Shown piece by piece: positions 42,863 through 53,546 of a DNA stretch of 64,000 nucleotides. A program made the position numbers and the translations under genes. The notes under the pieces are model-generated. The model saw nothing but the letters and a program-made list of their open reading frames with translations. It was not told the origin of the DNA and did not search any database. The stretch is from Cylindrobasidium torrendii FP15055 ss-10. Taxonomy: Eukaryota; Basidiomycota; Agaricomycetes; Agaricales; Physalacriaceae. How positions within the stretch are numbered: position 1 is the first letter of the stretch; every line of letters begins with the position of its first letter. The stretch lies in the NCBI GenBank assembly GCA_000934385.1, contig KN880505.1, forward strand, positions 44,059 to 108,058, written 5' to 3'.

Positions 42863-44101
42863 ATGGCGCGAATACGCGATGTCTGGTCACCAAACTTGGA
42901 GGCTGAGATGCAGGTCATTCGGGATGTGATTGATAAATATCCTTATATTGCGATGGTGCATGACGAGGCTATGGCCACCGCGACCACGGCCGCTTACCCT
43001 CCAAACAGGACACCGAGTTTCCTGGCGTTGTCGCACGGCCAATAGGCAATTTCAGGACGTCGTCAGACTACCACTACCAAACAATGCGGTGCAACGTGGA
43101 CCTTCTCAAGATCATTCAGGTTGGAATCACATTCGCAGACGAGGACGGCAACTCTCCGCCAGAGTGCTCAACGTGGCAATTCAACTTTCGCTTCAGCATC
43201 AAGTGCGTGTAATGCACCCCCGTGAATGCAAACTGCGTGCTTACGACGGCCAGCGAGGACATGTTTGCGCCGGACTCGATTGAGCTTCTCCAGAAATCGG
43301 GACTTGATTTCCAAAGGCATGAGGAAATGGGCATTCTTCCCCAGGAATTCGCAGAAGCTATAATCACGTCTGGCATGGTGCTCGCCCCGGAAACACGGTG
43401 GCTTTCATTCCACAGGTAAGCGCCTCGCCTCACTCCGCCACTACCAACCCCCCACACCTGCGCGTCGCGTATCTCCTGTCATGTAGTCTAACGAACTAAG
43501 GCATTGTACAGCGGCTACGACTTTGGCTACTTTCTAAAACTCCTCACTGGCATTTCGCTTCCCAAATCAGAAGAAGAGTTCTTCGACCTCCTGCACATTT
43601 GGTTCCCCACACTTTACGACATAAAGTTCATGATGCGGGCGTCGAAAGTGCTGAAGGGCGGGCTCCAGGATGTTGCTGATGACCTTGGGGTGCGTCCTCA
43701 GTTATGAACGTCCTCTTGTACTCATTCTAGGCCCTCAGGTTCAGCGCATAGGTAACTCGCACACCGCAGGCTCTGACTCGCTCCTCACCGCCTCTACCTT
43801 CTTCGAAATGCGAAAAATCTACTTCAAAGACCAGATCGATGACCGGGAATACTCAGGAAAGCTGTACGGCTTTGGGTCGACGTTCCCCCTCACGAATGGG
43901 CTTGACACCGGGCGCGGTGGTGTGACTCTTGCGGAACGAGAGGACCGTGGGATTCCTATCGCGACTCCAGGACAAATCCAAGCCATAGCGCAAACGCCTG
44001 GACAATTGGGCATGCAGATGCAGATGCCGGCGCCTCTGCCCAACGGCGCGTATGGACCCCTGCCGACAAACGGATACATACGAGTCGGTGGTGGACGATG
44101 A
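42863..44101 (+). CDS. POP2: CCR4-NOT deadenylase subunit CAF1/POP2
   Basis: DEDD-type 3'-5' exoribonuclease that shortens mRNA poly(A) tails. Five exons (42863-42955, 43009-43202, 43254-43415, 43512-43689, 43739-44101) give 329 aa. Start [16 protein letters not shown] is the conserved N-terminus. Catalytic residues are complete: D32 and E34 in [14 protein letters not shown]153 in [14 protein letters not shown]217 and D222 in [10 protein letters not shown] Gln/Met/Pro-rich tail ([16 protein letters not shown]) follows the nuclease fold. With DCP1 at the left edge, the window carries two conserved steps of mRNA decay, without evidence of co-regulation. Confidence 0.95.
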
Positions 44102-44427
44102 GCTCCAACCTCCTTGGCCCTTGGATTCCGGTTCGCTCGCTTTTCTCGTTGTTTTCGTTGAACCTGTACGAGTCGGAAGTGTGTATAGCGTCTGTATTTT
44201 TTTTCCTGGTCTATCTTTACATATAATCTCTCAAAGCTTTTAAACTGGCAATGGTGTTTTGCTCGGCCTTTCAGAGTCCCTAGCGTGGTGCGTTGTGTTT
44301 GTCGCGTTGACTGTTGCCTCTCAACGGGGTCGGCGCTGATTTGGTTGTGCTGTGAGATGCGGGAAAAACTTCATTGCATTGACCAAGATTCGAAAGCTCT
44401 TGAGGCGGCAAGTCCATGGTTGCGGCG
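44102..44427. other. spacer, POP2 to P-loop gene 3' side
   Basis: 3' flanks of two convergent genes; a minus-strand frame continues to 44321 out of phase with the preferred P-loop gene model. Confidence 0.35.
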
Positions 44428-45262
44428 TCAACCAAAGACCGAATCCTCCAATGCTTTCTGAATCATTCGCTGGTCGGGTGCATATCTGGTAATAGCTAAC
44501 TCGATTTCTTTTGGCGTGAAATGTTGCTTGCGTACACCGACATAGAGCTTGAGTCTGTGATAAAATGAGTCTGGAGAAACGACGGAGGGGTGAGAAGAAC
44601 AAACGCTTGTGCAAGCTCCTCAGAAGGGTGGGGATCCATCTCAAACGACGTCCATGTAATATGCTGCTTGTACCAAGGGGAGGACTGGGTATCTACCAAA
44701 CCGGCTTGAACAATGAACGGAAGGTAATCTGGAAAATCGAGCGGGGGTGGACCAATATCCGCATCAAAGAGCAGTAGAACATGGCGGAAGGCGGGATCGC
44801 TGGTGAAATTCAAGTCGTCGCGGTCCATAGCCTCCTTGATGTTGTACACTCCGTCTGCACGGACGAGAAAGCGTCTTTGTCCGACGAAATAAAGGAAAGG
44901 CCGGCCGGCTTCTGATTCTCGCAAAGCCATGTATTCAAGCCAGACCGATTTCCCTATATGTATTTCTTTCATTTGAAGGTCAATGTAAGTGAGGATGCAA
45001 GCTGACCTATTCCTGGTGAACCTGTAACAACGACAGCTGTGGGCCTATCCGCAGGGATGTAATTAAACTGGTGCACTCGTTCTGCCATCTCTTTATAGGC
45101 TGAAAAGACAAAAAGTCGGTTATTCGTGTTCATAAGGCGTCGTGATTGGAGGTCAATAACGCCGTCCACAGGATTTTGTGGGGTTTGACCCCAGCGACTG
45201 TGGATGAAAGCGAGGCCGGGATGATGAGCAGGGCGAAGGAAAGATTGCGGTATGGTGTTCAT
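44428..45262 (-). CDS. P-loop NTPase of the crinkler/RHS-like class
   Basis: Exon 1 (45262-45007) and exon 2 (from 44953) join through a 53-nt intron in the Walker A motif, giving VVVTGSPGIGKSVWLEYM. Downstream are FLYFVGQRRFLVRADGVYNI and a Walker B-like hydrophobic strand with acidic end (HVLLLFDAD). The layout WGQTPQNPVDGVIDLQSRRL before the P-loop resembles crinkler- and RHS-related basidiomycete proteins, whose roles are mostly unknown. The 3' end is unclear. Past LTPPSFLQ the frame runs to a stop at 44496, but a better-looking continuation (LKLYVGVRKQHFTPKEIELA) lies in another frame ending at 44428, and no canonical intron links them. Either an unusual splice or a frameshift is present. 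Confidence 0.55.
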
Positions 45263-45673
45263 GATGGTACTAAAGCAACTTGTGTTACCATAAAGGGGTG
45301 ATCGGGGTTCACTTTACTAACTCTGGTTACTTAGGAACTCAAAAATTGTTTACATAGAGCCCAACATGCTGGTCCTTAACTTCGATGTTGTATATTAATT
45401 CATATAGCATTCGAAGCCCTCAGGAGGAAGGAAATGCCTGTTAGCACAACAACAATGACGCCCACCGACGATCAGCACTTCCATATAAATCGCACATCTA
45501 TGAAAATACTCGTATATTCTGCGAAAATCGACAAGAGAATCCGCCTTCGAGATTCTGCTCATGATTACCTTCGAGGGAGAAATCATGTAGAAATCACTTC
45601 GGCGTTCAATTGTCCTGAACCTAGATGAACAAAAACAAGGGAGTCAGTAAGCGAGGCCCGCAGGGATGAAATA
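45263..45673. other. spacer, P-loop gene 5' side and BZZ1 3' side
   Basis: No coding signal recognised; AT-richer than the surrounding genes. Confidence 0.4.
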
Positions 45674-48641
45674 TCATCGTACGTAGTTACTCGGGAATAT
45701 TCCCTTCTGGCCAGACTTGTTATGCCCTGTCAAAAACGTCAATCATTCCACACATCGCGAGAACTCGAGCAGCAACACACCTTCCCACCAACCATCACCA
45801 TAGAACCTCCCTCCATTCGGCCCCGCCGAGAGTTCAATCACCTCACCCTCCGTGAGACCAAGTTCATCTGCCCCTCTTGCAGCGTATGCGTAAATCGCTT
45901 TAACTGAAACCCGCGTTAATTCCTAACAAATTCGTGGATTGAACGTAGGAGGGTAGCGCACCATACTCCCCGGATCCTTGGGATGCAAATGACTTCGCGG
46001 TGGGTGTCGCCGCGCGATCCGGTTCACCATATACAAGGTAGCTCGCTGGCACCAACCCATCTCTCCCTTGTGCGTTCCTCACCTTCACCCAGCCCGACCC
46101 ATCATCAGGTTCCAGAACAGAAACGACGGCGCCGTCTAAAGAAAACACACTTCAGTCATGCTGATTACCGGTTTCGGTTGGAAGAACAGACCATTTATGG
46201 ACAACTCGAATTCAGACGACGCGGTGAAGTCGAATACCAAGGTGGCAGTTGGATAGGACTCTTCTTCTTCGACGGCGGATCCAACAAACGAAGACGCTGA
46301 TGGTGTTGCTGGACTTTGTAACACCGAAGGCGCTGTGTATAAAGTGAGTAATTACGACAGTCGAGCAGTGAACCAACGCACTGTAGCTATGTCCCAACGT
46401 CGATTTACGACTCGCGGATGTCGACGTACGCGAGAGCGCTGATGCAGTAGGGGCGAGGGAGCCGTGTGCGCAATCCGCAGGGACCTTCACAAAAAGATAT
46501 CAGTATATCATGAGACTACACCGTAAGGTGACTCACCTTGAGCTCGCATTTGGCATGAACGGAGAGATTACACGCTTTGCATGTCTTCCCTTGTTTGCTC
46601 AATCCCCATATGGATGTCTGTTCGCCCGTCAGCATCATTTCCTCTGTGGTTACTCTGTCCTTGCCTTGCAATAGCCACACGTCGTCGGGATCGAGAACGA
46701 CGAGCTCTTGAATGTATGAGGTCGTTGCGCCCCAAAGTCGTCTAGATCATGTTAGGCGCCATCGTGATGACATAAACGTAGAAGCCCATACCACCAATGG
46801 CCTCCTCAATTACCTCTATCTCAGCTTCCAAGATGGTCTCCGAAGAGGCCAATCCAACAAGGGTGTGTCTAGCATCCATGAAGTTCTAGAAAAAATTAGA
46901 ATTTATCCCAACTCAAGGACTTGTTTGCATACATCGGAGATATCGTCTGTACTCCCATGGGAATGCTCTGCTTCGTACGCCTGGGCTAGCTTCGCGAACT
47001 GCTCCACTTCACGACCTGCGAAGAGTTTATACTAAGCTCGACAAGAAAGTTGGCGTAACACACGTTTGGAGTCAAGGACAGGCGCAAGCTCCTGCAGCTT
47101 CATCCTGCTCTTTGCCACTTTGTTCTGCAGAAAGACCTTGGGCGCGGGGTCCACATTGAGTTGGTCCTACACTAATGTTCAGACGATACTTCTTGAATAG
47201 CAGGACACGCACTGTATCATAGAACGTCGGGCATGGCTCGAATTTCCAGTCTGCTGGTAGGGTGAACGGACGGGTGTTGTACTCGATGAACATGTTTTGA
47301 TCCTTCTCCGGAGAGATGGCAGACAAGGCGCTTTCCACACCGGCTATGTGACGCTTGAGTGCGTCTTGATGGCCGTGCTGGAGCGACTGGGCATGCGAAA
47401 GGATTCCCGTGAACTTTTTGACAAGCTTCGTTTGGAGGATTTCTAGGGGAAACCGTCAGTGCATTGGCCAATACCCATCTCGTCTCACGCACGGAGGTTC
47501 TGTGAAATAAATTGTGAGTAGATGAGGAAAAGAATGGGCATAATATTACATTCTCTAGCTCGGGCAGATCTTGAGTGTAGAACTTGTCCTTGATGCCATT
47601 TGACACGGCAATGGAAATGATGTATGCACTTGGGACAACGTCAACTTCGTGAAGTCAAAGACTCATTGTTGACTGACTTTTTGCAGTTGAGCATGTCATT
47701 GCGCTGCTGTTCTGCCTGGCGAGCGATACGTTCAGCATGCTTGTCGTCTGCACGGCCCTATATTCCAAAGTCAGTGTAGGGAGATGTATGCTACAACTTG
47801 CTTGCCTGCTTGGTGCGTTGTACATCGACTTCTCCACACTCCTCATCATACTATGCGGAGGTCAGAATCTGCCGAGTCGTATCGTAGAATGGACTAGCGA
47901 ACCTTGTCTTTAGCCTTCAGATGGTAAGTGCTGCTGTGGCCATCCCGCAGTAATGTGTACACACCTTTATTCTATCGCTGTAGACTTTGTTACGGTCCGC
48001 CAGTAATTTCTTGTTGTAGAAATCCATTTCCTGGCAGAGGTATTCAGCAGAGATTGGTATGTTGAGGTTGGGCAGCATCCACCTTCTTCTTGACATCCTC
48101 ATTCTTCTTCGCGACAGCTTTCAGACTGTCAATGACTTGGGTCGAGAGCGCATCGGCTACGCTGTTGTGGTCGTCCGCCGTGGCAGTCATCGAGTCGAGC
48201 AGACGGTCATACATTGCGTTCAACGTGCTACGATGAGCATTAGATATTGGCACGGAACAGTGCTAAGTGTCGCGCACCTCTGTTTCAAATTATGCTCATC
48301 GCAAGCCTTCGCCGGCTCCTTCCCAACGACAAAAGAGGCCTCCAAGCGCGTCTTCTTGTCGGCATAGGTCTTGGTGAGTTCGTGCAGTTTGGCCGCATAT
48401 TCTCGCTCTATCGCGACACGTTCCTTGTACAAGTCTCGGACCTATCCCTTGGTATAAGCGCTTTATATCGTGCGAAGGTGATATTCGCGCACATCGCTCA
48501 TCAGATTGAGATGGGCATCGAAGAAGGTCGATATGCGTTCGACTTGATCCTGGTCGATACCCAGCGTTAGACGGTGACGGCGCTGTCGCTGGCAGAACGC
48601 ACAGGAATCGCGGACCCATATTTCTGCGGGCTGTCCGCCAT
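45674..48641 (-). CDS. BZZ1: F-BAR / C1 / double-SH3 actin regulator Bzz1
   Basis: Syndapin-like protein that bends membrane and activates Las17/WASP at endocytic patches. Twenty-one exons join to 656 aa (first 48641-48603, last 45726-45674). Residues ~14-260 form the F-BAR domain (DQVERISTFFDAHLNLMSD, VRDLYKERVAIEREYAAKL, YDEECGEVDVQR). A coiled region follows (KVAKSRMKLQELAPVLDSK). The C1 zinc domain near residues 412-460 has all ligands: HTFKS, TTCGYCK, TCKACNLSVHAKCELK and PADCAHG. SH3-1 is ATLVFDFTASSEFEL to GLVPASYL, and SH3-2 is KAIYAYAARGADELGL to GWWEG and GIFPSNYV at the end. One exon (47499-47493) is 7 nt. Introns 47805-47758 and 46664-46618 use GC donors (GCAAGC, GCAAGG). Confidence 0.93.
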
Positions 48642-49177
48642 CTAGTTGTGGTAGTCTGGAATGTAGACGCGTCTGGTTGGATTGGCCGACTTCGCGGTGG
48701 TCGTCGAGGCAAAAGGCGGACTTGTGACGTCAAGTCCATTTCGGAGGCAGTAGCCAACGCGTCCGTTCAACTCAGGCCGAACTCAGGTTCAACTGGTTCA
48801 ACCATCCCACCCCGAAAATATTCCAGTCTTCACAACAATGGATAACTGAATAAGCTTCCGTTTTAGTAGAACAAAACACAGAAGCTCAGGTATGTTTGAA
48901 ATGGATGGCAGTTGCACTCTCGTAGTCTCTCTTTAACACCAGTGACTGAGAACAAGAAGACTCGAAGTCGTTGAAGGCTTTTGATATTACATATTAGTTA
49001 TACATGATACAACGTACAGAACCGTAAGCAGCGTAAAAAAACATGACTGAAGACTAGGACTCAAAGAAAATCGAGCGCGGAAACCCCTTGTATACTGTTT
49101 AAACCCTTTTAAATCCAAATCCCGCTCGATAACCTTCCAGGTCCCCGGTCCATAGAACGTATCCATTGCGTTGCGTA
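48642..49177. other. spacer, BZZ1 5' side and transporter 3' side
   Basis: The BZZ1 promoter lies immediately right of 48641; the rest is AT-rich 3' flank. No gene recognised. Confidence 0.4.
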
Positions 49178-51160
49178 TTATACGCGCGCGTTCCCGAGAA
49201 TGGCGCTGTCCTTCTCGCTGCCACTGTCGCTCTCCGCGTGCTCGACAGTCTCCTTGATGTTTTCTGACCGTAGGCGTGCAGTCATGTCTTTACGATCCTT
49301 GTAGCCCGGGGGCGCCCAAGTCGCACTGGACCATGCATGGCAATCAGGATCGTTGTACATCTATCGTTCAACATCAATCTCCAGTCACTAAACAAAGAAC
49401 AGGGAAGGAGACGCACCATCTCGACAGCCTCAAGCGTAAGCCCAGCGCTCTCGTATAGGAAGAAGTAGATCACAACACTAGCCACAAGGTTGCATGCCGC
49501 AAACACGAATCCGTATTTGAAGCTAATGGCTTTGGTGATGAACGGCGTGAAGAACGCGAGGAGGAAGTTGAAGAGCCAGTTGCTGGCGGTAGCAAGAGCA
49601 GCCTGTTTTGCGCGCGTGCGTGTGGGGAATGTCTCGCCGACGATGACCCAGGCGCCGGGAGCCCAGGTCGAGGCGAAGCCGAGGATGAACATGCATGAGG
49701 CGAAGATCATGACCTTGCCCGATACTTTGTCTTGTATGGGATCGCGCGCCGTTCCGAGGGCGCCGTAGACGAAAAGCCATACACTTTGCCAGAGGCCACC
49801 GAGGATGAGAGGCCAGCGACGGCCGCACTGAATTTAGGGAGGATGGTGAGAGAATGAAGAGAGGATTGAGTTTTGGGGGCGTACGTTTTGCATGATGTAG
49901 AGGCCGAGGAATGTGCAGCAGAAGTTGACGGCGCCGAGAATGATTTGTGTGGCGAAGGAGTCGTCGATACCAACCGAAGCGAAGATCGTCGCGCCGTAGT
50001 AGAAGAAGTAGTTGGCACCAGTGAGTTGTTGCAATGTCTGGATAGCCATACCTATCTCGAGTATGAGTAACTTTTGCCTGAGCGTCCTGGAAAATAACAT
50101 ACCAAGCAGGGTGCGGTAGAGAACCTTGTCCTTGGGGCTAAAGCAGTCTGCCCAAGTTCCATTGGCGGTCTGACTCTCAGCCTTGATGGAGTTGTGCATC
50201 TCCGCGAGTTCACGGTCGACGAGGCCGTCCCAGCGAGTCTTGAGCTCTTCCTCGACCTTGGTCTTGCGGCCGAATCGTGTGTTGCCAGTGACACCGCGAA
50301 CGCGTGCGATGGAACGGCGGGCTTCTTCGTCACGACCCTTTGATGCGAGCCAGCGTGGGGACTCTGGCATAGCTTGGATGAAGATGGCGAGGATGGTTGG
50401 CCAGGTGAACCCAATGCCGATGACCAGGCGCCACTGTCCAGAGTTGTTCAGATCGCGAGAGCCAATGGAGATACAATCTATCAAGAGGCTCAGCGACAGC
50501 TTGAGAAGAGAAAGAAAACTACGAACAAGCAAGGAGGATACCGAACGTCACGAAGAATTGGTACATGGCGTTGACGATGCCGCGGATTTGGGAGGGGGAA
50601 GTCTCGGCTTGGTACATGGGCACGGCTGTGCTGAGAGCGCCGATACCGAGACCAGTGACAATACGGCCAATGGCGTACTGGACCCAGTGAGTGCTGCTGG
50701 TGATTTGGATGATGTCGCCAACGAAGAAGACGAGACACTCGACGACCATGGCATAGCGGCGGCCCAGAATATCAGCGATACTAGGAACATTGAGTAAAAC
50801 GCTGTATGCAGAGGGAAAGAACATACGGTGCACCACATAGACATCCAATAAGAGTACCGATGGACAGAAGCGCGACGATGCAACCAGATCGCACCGTACT
50901 GAACTCGCACGTACTCACGTCGATGAGGTCAAGGGAGGGTGCTGGATCGCATTCTGCGAAGCGGCGCTTGAAGTCGTCCATGACGAGAATGTCCGAAATT
51001 TGACCAGTGTCGTAGCCGAACATCATGCCGCCCATGGAGGAGATGAGGGCGACAAGAACGGCAGTGATGCCAATAGGCGTCCCATTGCTGTTAAAGTCAA
51101 GTAAGTAAATGGCCGAAGACCTTCAAAAACTGTTACGAACATGTAGGTGAGGGGTGCCAT
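49178..51160 (-). CDS. MFS sugar transporter, hexose-transporter family
   Basis: Plasma-membrane proton/sugar symporter family, twelve predicted TM helices. Exon 1 (51160-51141) encodes only MAPLTY plus part of the next codon and exon 2 starts at 51087; further introns lie near 50.80, 50.50, 50.07, 49.85 and 49.38 kb. Marks: NGTPIGITAVLVALIS, GGMMFGYDTGQISD (TM1), ADILGRRYAM (loop 2-3 signature), GRIVTGLGIGALS, VPMYQAETSPSQIRG, PESPRWLASKGR, QQLTGANYFFYYG (TM7 sugar site), VIVGETFPTRTRAKQAAL, and FFLYESAGLTLEAVEMM, which replaces the common PETKG by YESAG. The tail is polar with many Ser/Glu. The precise sugar cannot be inferred. Confidence 0.9.
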
Positions 51161-52060
51161 GGGGCAGAATGGCGAAGTTGATGAGTTGTGTGGGATAGAA
51201 GTGGAGTGTGGAGGCGGGGAATAAGTCTAGAGACCTGGGGATTCCATTGCTCGAGCGCAAGAAGTTTTATACCTCTGCGCATCTCTCCCTGCAATCCATG
51301 CAAAAGGGAGTCGGCCTGTGCCCTCGTCGTCTCTGGACCGCTGAGCGCATGGAAAATGTGAGCCCATGGAAAGCGAAGAACTGGATGGCCCCAGGCGGCG
51401 GTGAATAAGATTATCCTGAGAGGCGTCGTACAGCGCTGAGCGTGAGTTCCGCAAGTTTCTCACGCGGGTCGGGGCCATGCTCACTATGGGCTCGCAGTCT
51501 GGACTGTGCCCAATCCATCGTACGCGTCAGGCACCACTGAGATATACTAAACCAGATCCTTCACCCAGTCTTTACCTCTGGACTTTGCACGGAAAAACGA
51601 GTGGCTGCGAGGAGGCCAGGTAAACATAATGGTATTTACGTGTGGATGCGCAGGAGGAAGGAGCCGTGACCGCGATCGACGCCCCATCATTGACCTTGCT
51701 CGTGGTAATGAGCAACTTGTCTAGATTCAGCCTCCATAGTGCCATTGATATTGATATTGAGCATTAGCCTTTCCCTAGGCTGCGTGTCAAGGGATACATC
51801 TCGCTACCAATCTCCGACGAGTATTGAAGGAAAACCTGAGGCAGGAACACACATCCCTCAAGTTGGAGTCTTTCGACAGTCGCAAGCATTCGCATTCGTC
51901 AAAAGCAATAGGCAGTAGCGGTATGCTCATACGTGAGTTAGAGTAATTCTGATGAATATATGTACAGAGTTCCACAGCACGTCAAAAGAATATGGTACAC
52001 GAAATGAAGTTAAAATCCTCGAATAAGTCATGAAAATAAGAAGTCTTCTTTCGATGTTCA
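51161..52060. other. intergenic, transporter 5' side
   Basis: 900 bp with only short frames on both strands. Contains the transporter promoter; no TATA box was assigned with confidence and no repeat seen. Confidence 0.35.
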
Positions 52061-52944
52061 TCATGAGAGCATCAACATGCCCAGCATAGCAAAGCATGAA
52101 GTAAACATGATAGATGGATGTAGCAAACTTGCGCCATCAGGAATAGCGGTTGCAGTAGCAGACGAGCCATCATTTGCAGCTGTTGTTGTCGAGCTGTCGC
52201 TTGAGGTGTGGATCACGCTGCTAGATGATTGACTAGTAGTGGGCGACGACGTTGAGGATGCTTGAGGGCTTGAGGTCGCTGGCGCCGAGGTTCCACCTGT
52301 GATACTGGATCCAGTGATGGGAATGGGACTACTGGAAGTTTCGGTGGATGATTCTGCCCCGCCTCCAGCTTCCGCCGCTCCTCGGATCGCGAACTTTGGA
52401 CTGGCGTTGCCAGAGTCGCCGAACACTGCAGCCTACGGTCAGCTCATGATTGCTATGTCTTGTTGAATGTACGCACAAACAATGATATAGTCGTTCCTTG
52501 AGTCGACCATGGGGATGGTAATGTTCACTTGCCCATCAGAAAGCTCAAAGCCTTTTGCAAGCGGTGTGTCTGGAAGCATAGATTAGCATTTCACCCCACT
52601 TGCCCAAGCCGCACGCACCAATCATCAAATGCTCACTCGGACTGTCGTCCGTCACGTATCCGAGCACGACCATCCCGAGCGAATTCGTCAAATCCGATGG
52701 AATGCCCGAAGTATCCCTTCCAGTCGTTCAACACGAGACACAGCGCCGGCATACAAAGCACACACCAAGTCACCGTCGCTTCCTGTCCTGCCACCCACAC
52801 CGTACCGGCCGTCGGGAAAGTGATAGGAGGACTGTAGACCACTCTCTCTTCGACGAGCGCTGTGCGGCCGCGCTCCTCAACAGGGAGCGCAAACGCAGCC
52901 AACACGAACTGGGCGACGACGACGACAACGAAGGAGAACATCAT
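52061..52944 (-). CDS. Ser/Thr-rich GPI-anchored wall protein (Kre9/Knh1-like domain)
   Basis: Secreted cell-surface protein. A signal peptide opens it (FSFVVVVVAQFVLAAFALP). It is followed by an Ig-like ER/cell-wall domain: SPPITFPTAGTVWVAGQEATVTW, then across a ~47-nt intron DTSGIPSDLTNSLGMVVLGY, and GFELSDGQVNITIPMVDSRN. The second half is a low-complexity Ser/Thr/Ala region (~100 residues). It ends with a hydrophobic segment (SIMFTSCFAMLGMLMLS) at the very C-terminus, the pattern of GPI attachment. Two ATGs are adjacent (52944, 52941). The protein is common in basidiomycetes and of unknown molecular role. Confidence 0.82.
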
Positions 52945-53546
52945 AAGTAATTGGCCTGACTGTCGTGGCAAGAAGCAAAGAATCCCATCACGGCATATCT
53001 GGTCCTTTTATTGCTCACGGGTGCAATGATCCCGAGTTTCAAGATAAGCACCCGTGGGAATATCTGATCGGCCGCCTTCTTTATCCGTTACGTTAGCTTC
53101 GAGCTTACCTCAAGCTACTTGCTAGCGTAAATGATTTTGTTATTGCTCCATAATTTGACCCAGATTTGACCTGCTCCTGCTTCCCGCTCAAGATACTCCA
53201 AATATCCAACAGTAGTCGCGGTCTTGGCATCTCCAAATTATGCCCTCCCTTCCCTAAAAGATTCTGTCTGCGCGACGTTGGGTCCGAGCCTGGCATGTTT
53301 TGCCAATCCTGTTGAGACGATCCAGACGTGGAGGACCAGCCCAATTTAGCCGCCGGTAGGCAGTGCCTTGCTAACTTGCTAACAACTTGCTAAACTAAGG
53401 CGACGTTCCGGCTGACCTCACGTAATAAACTCATTGTTTACCCGTTTTGGACGCTGGGGCAACATGAAAACGTTCCACACCTAAACAGTATTTGCCTCAA
53501 TTCTTTATACATCTACATAGATACGGTATCCAACTGTTTGCAATGT
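52945..53546. other. intergenic, wall-protein gene to CAT2
   Basis: Nothing recognised; short frames only. Confidence 0.4.

Noticed and set aside
48296..48757. Minus-strand 153-codon frame at the BZZ1 5' end
   Set aside because: It runs through BZZ1 exons 1-3 in the wrong frame. The spliced F-BAR reading is clearly conserved.
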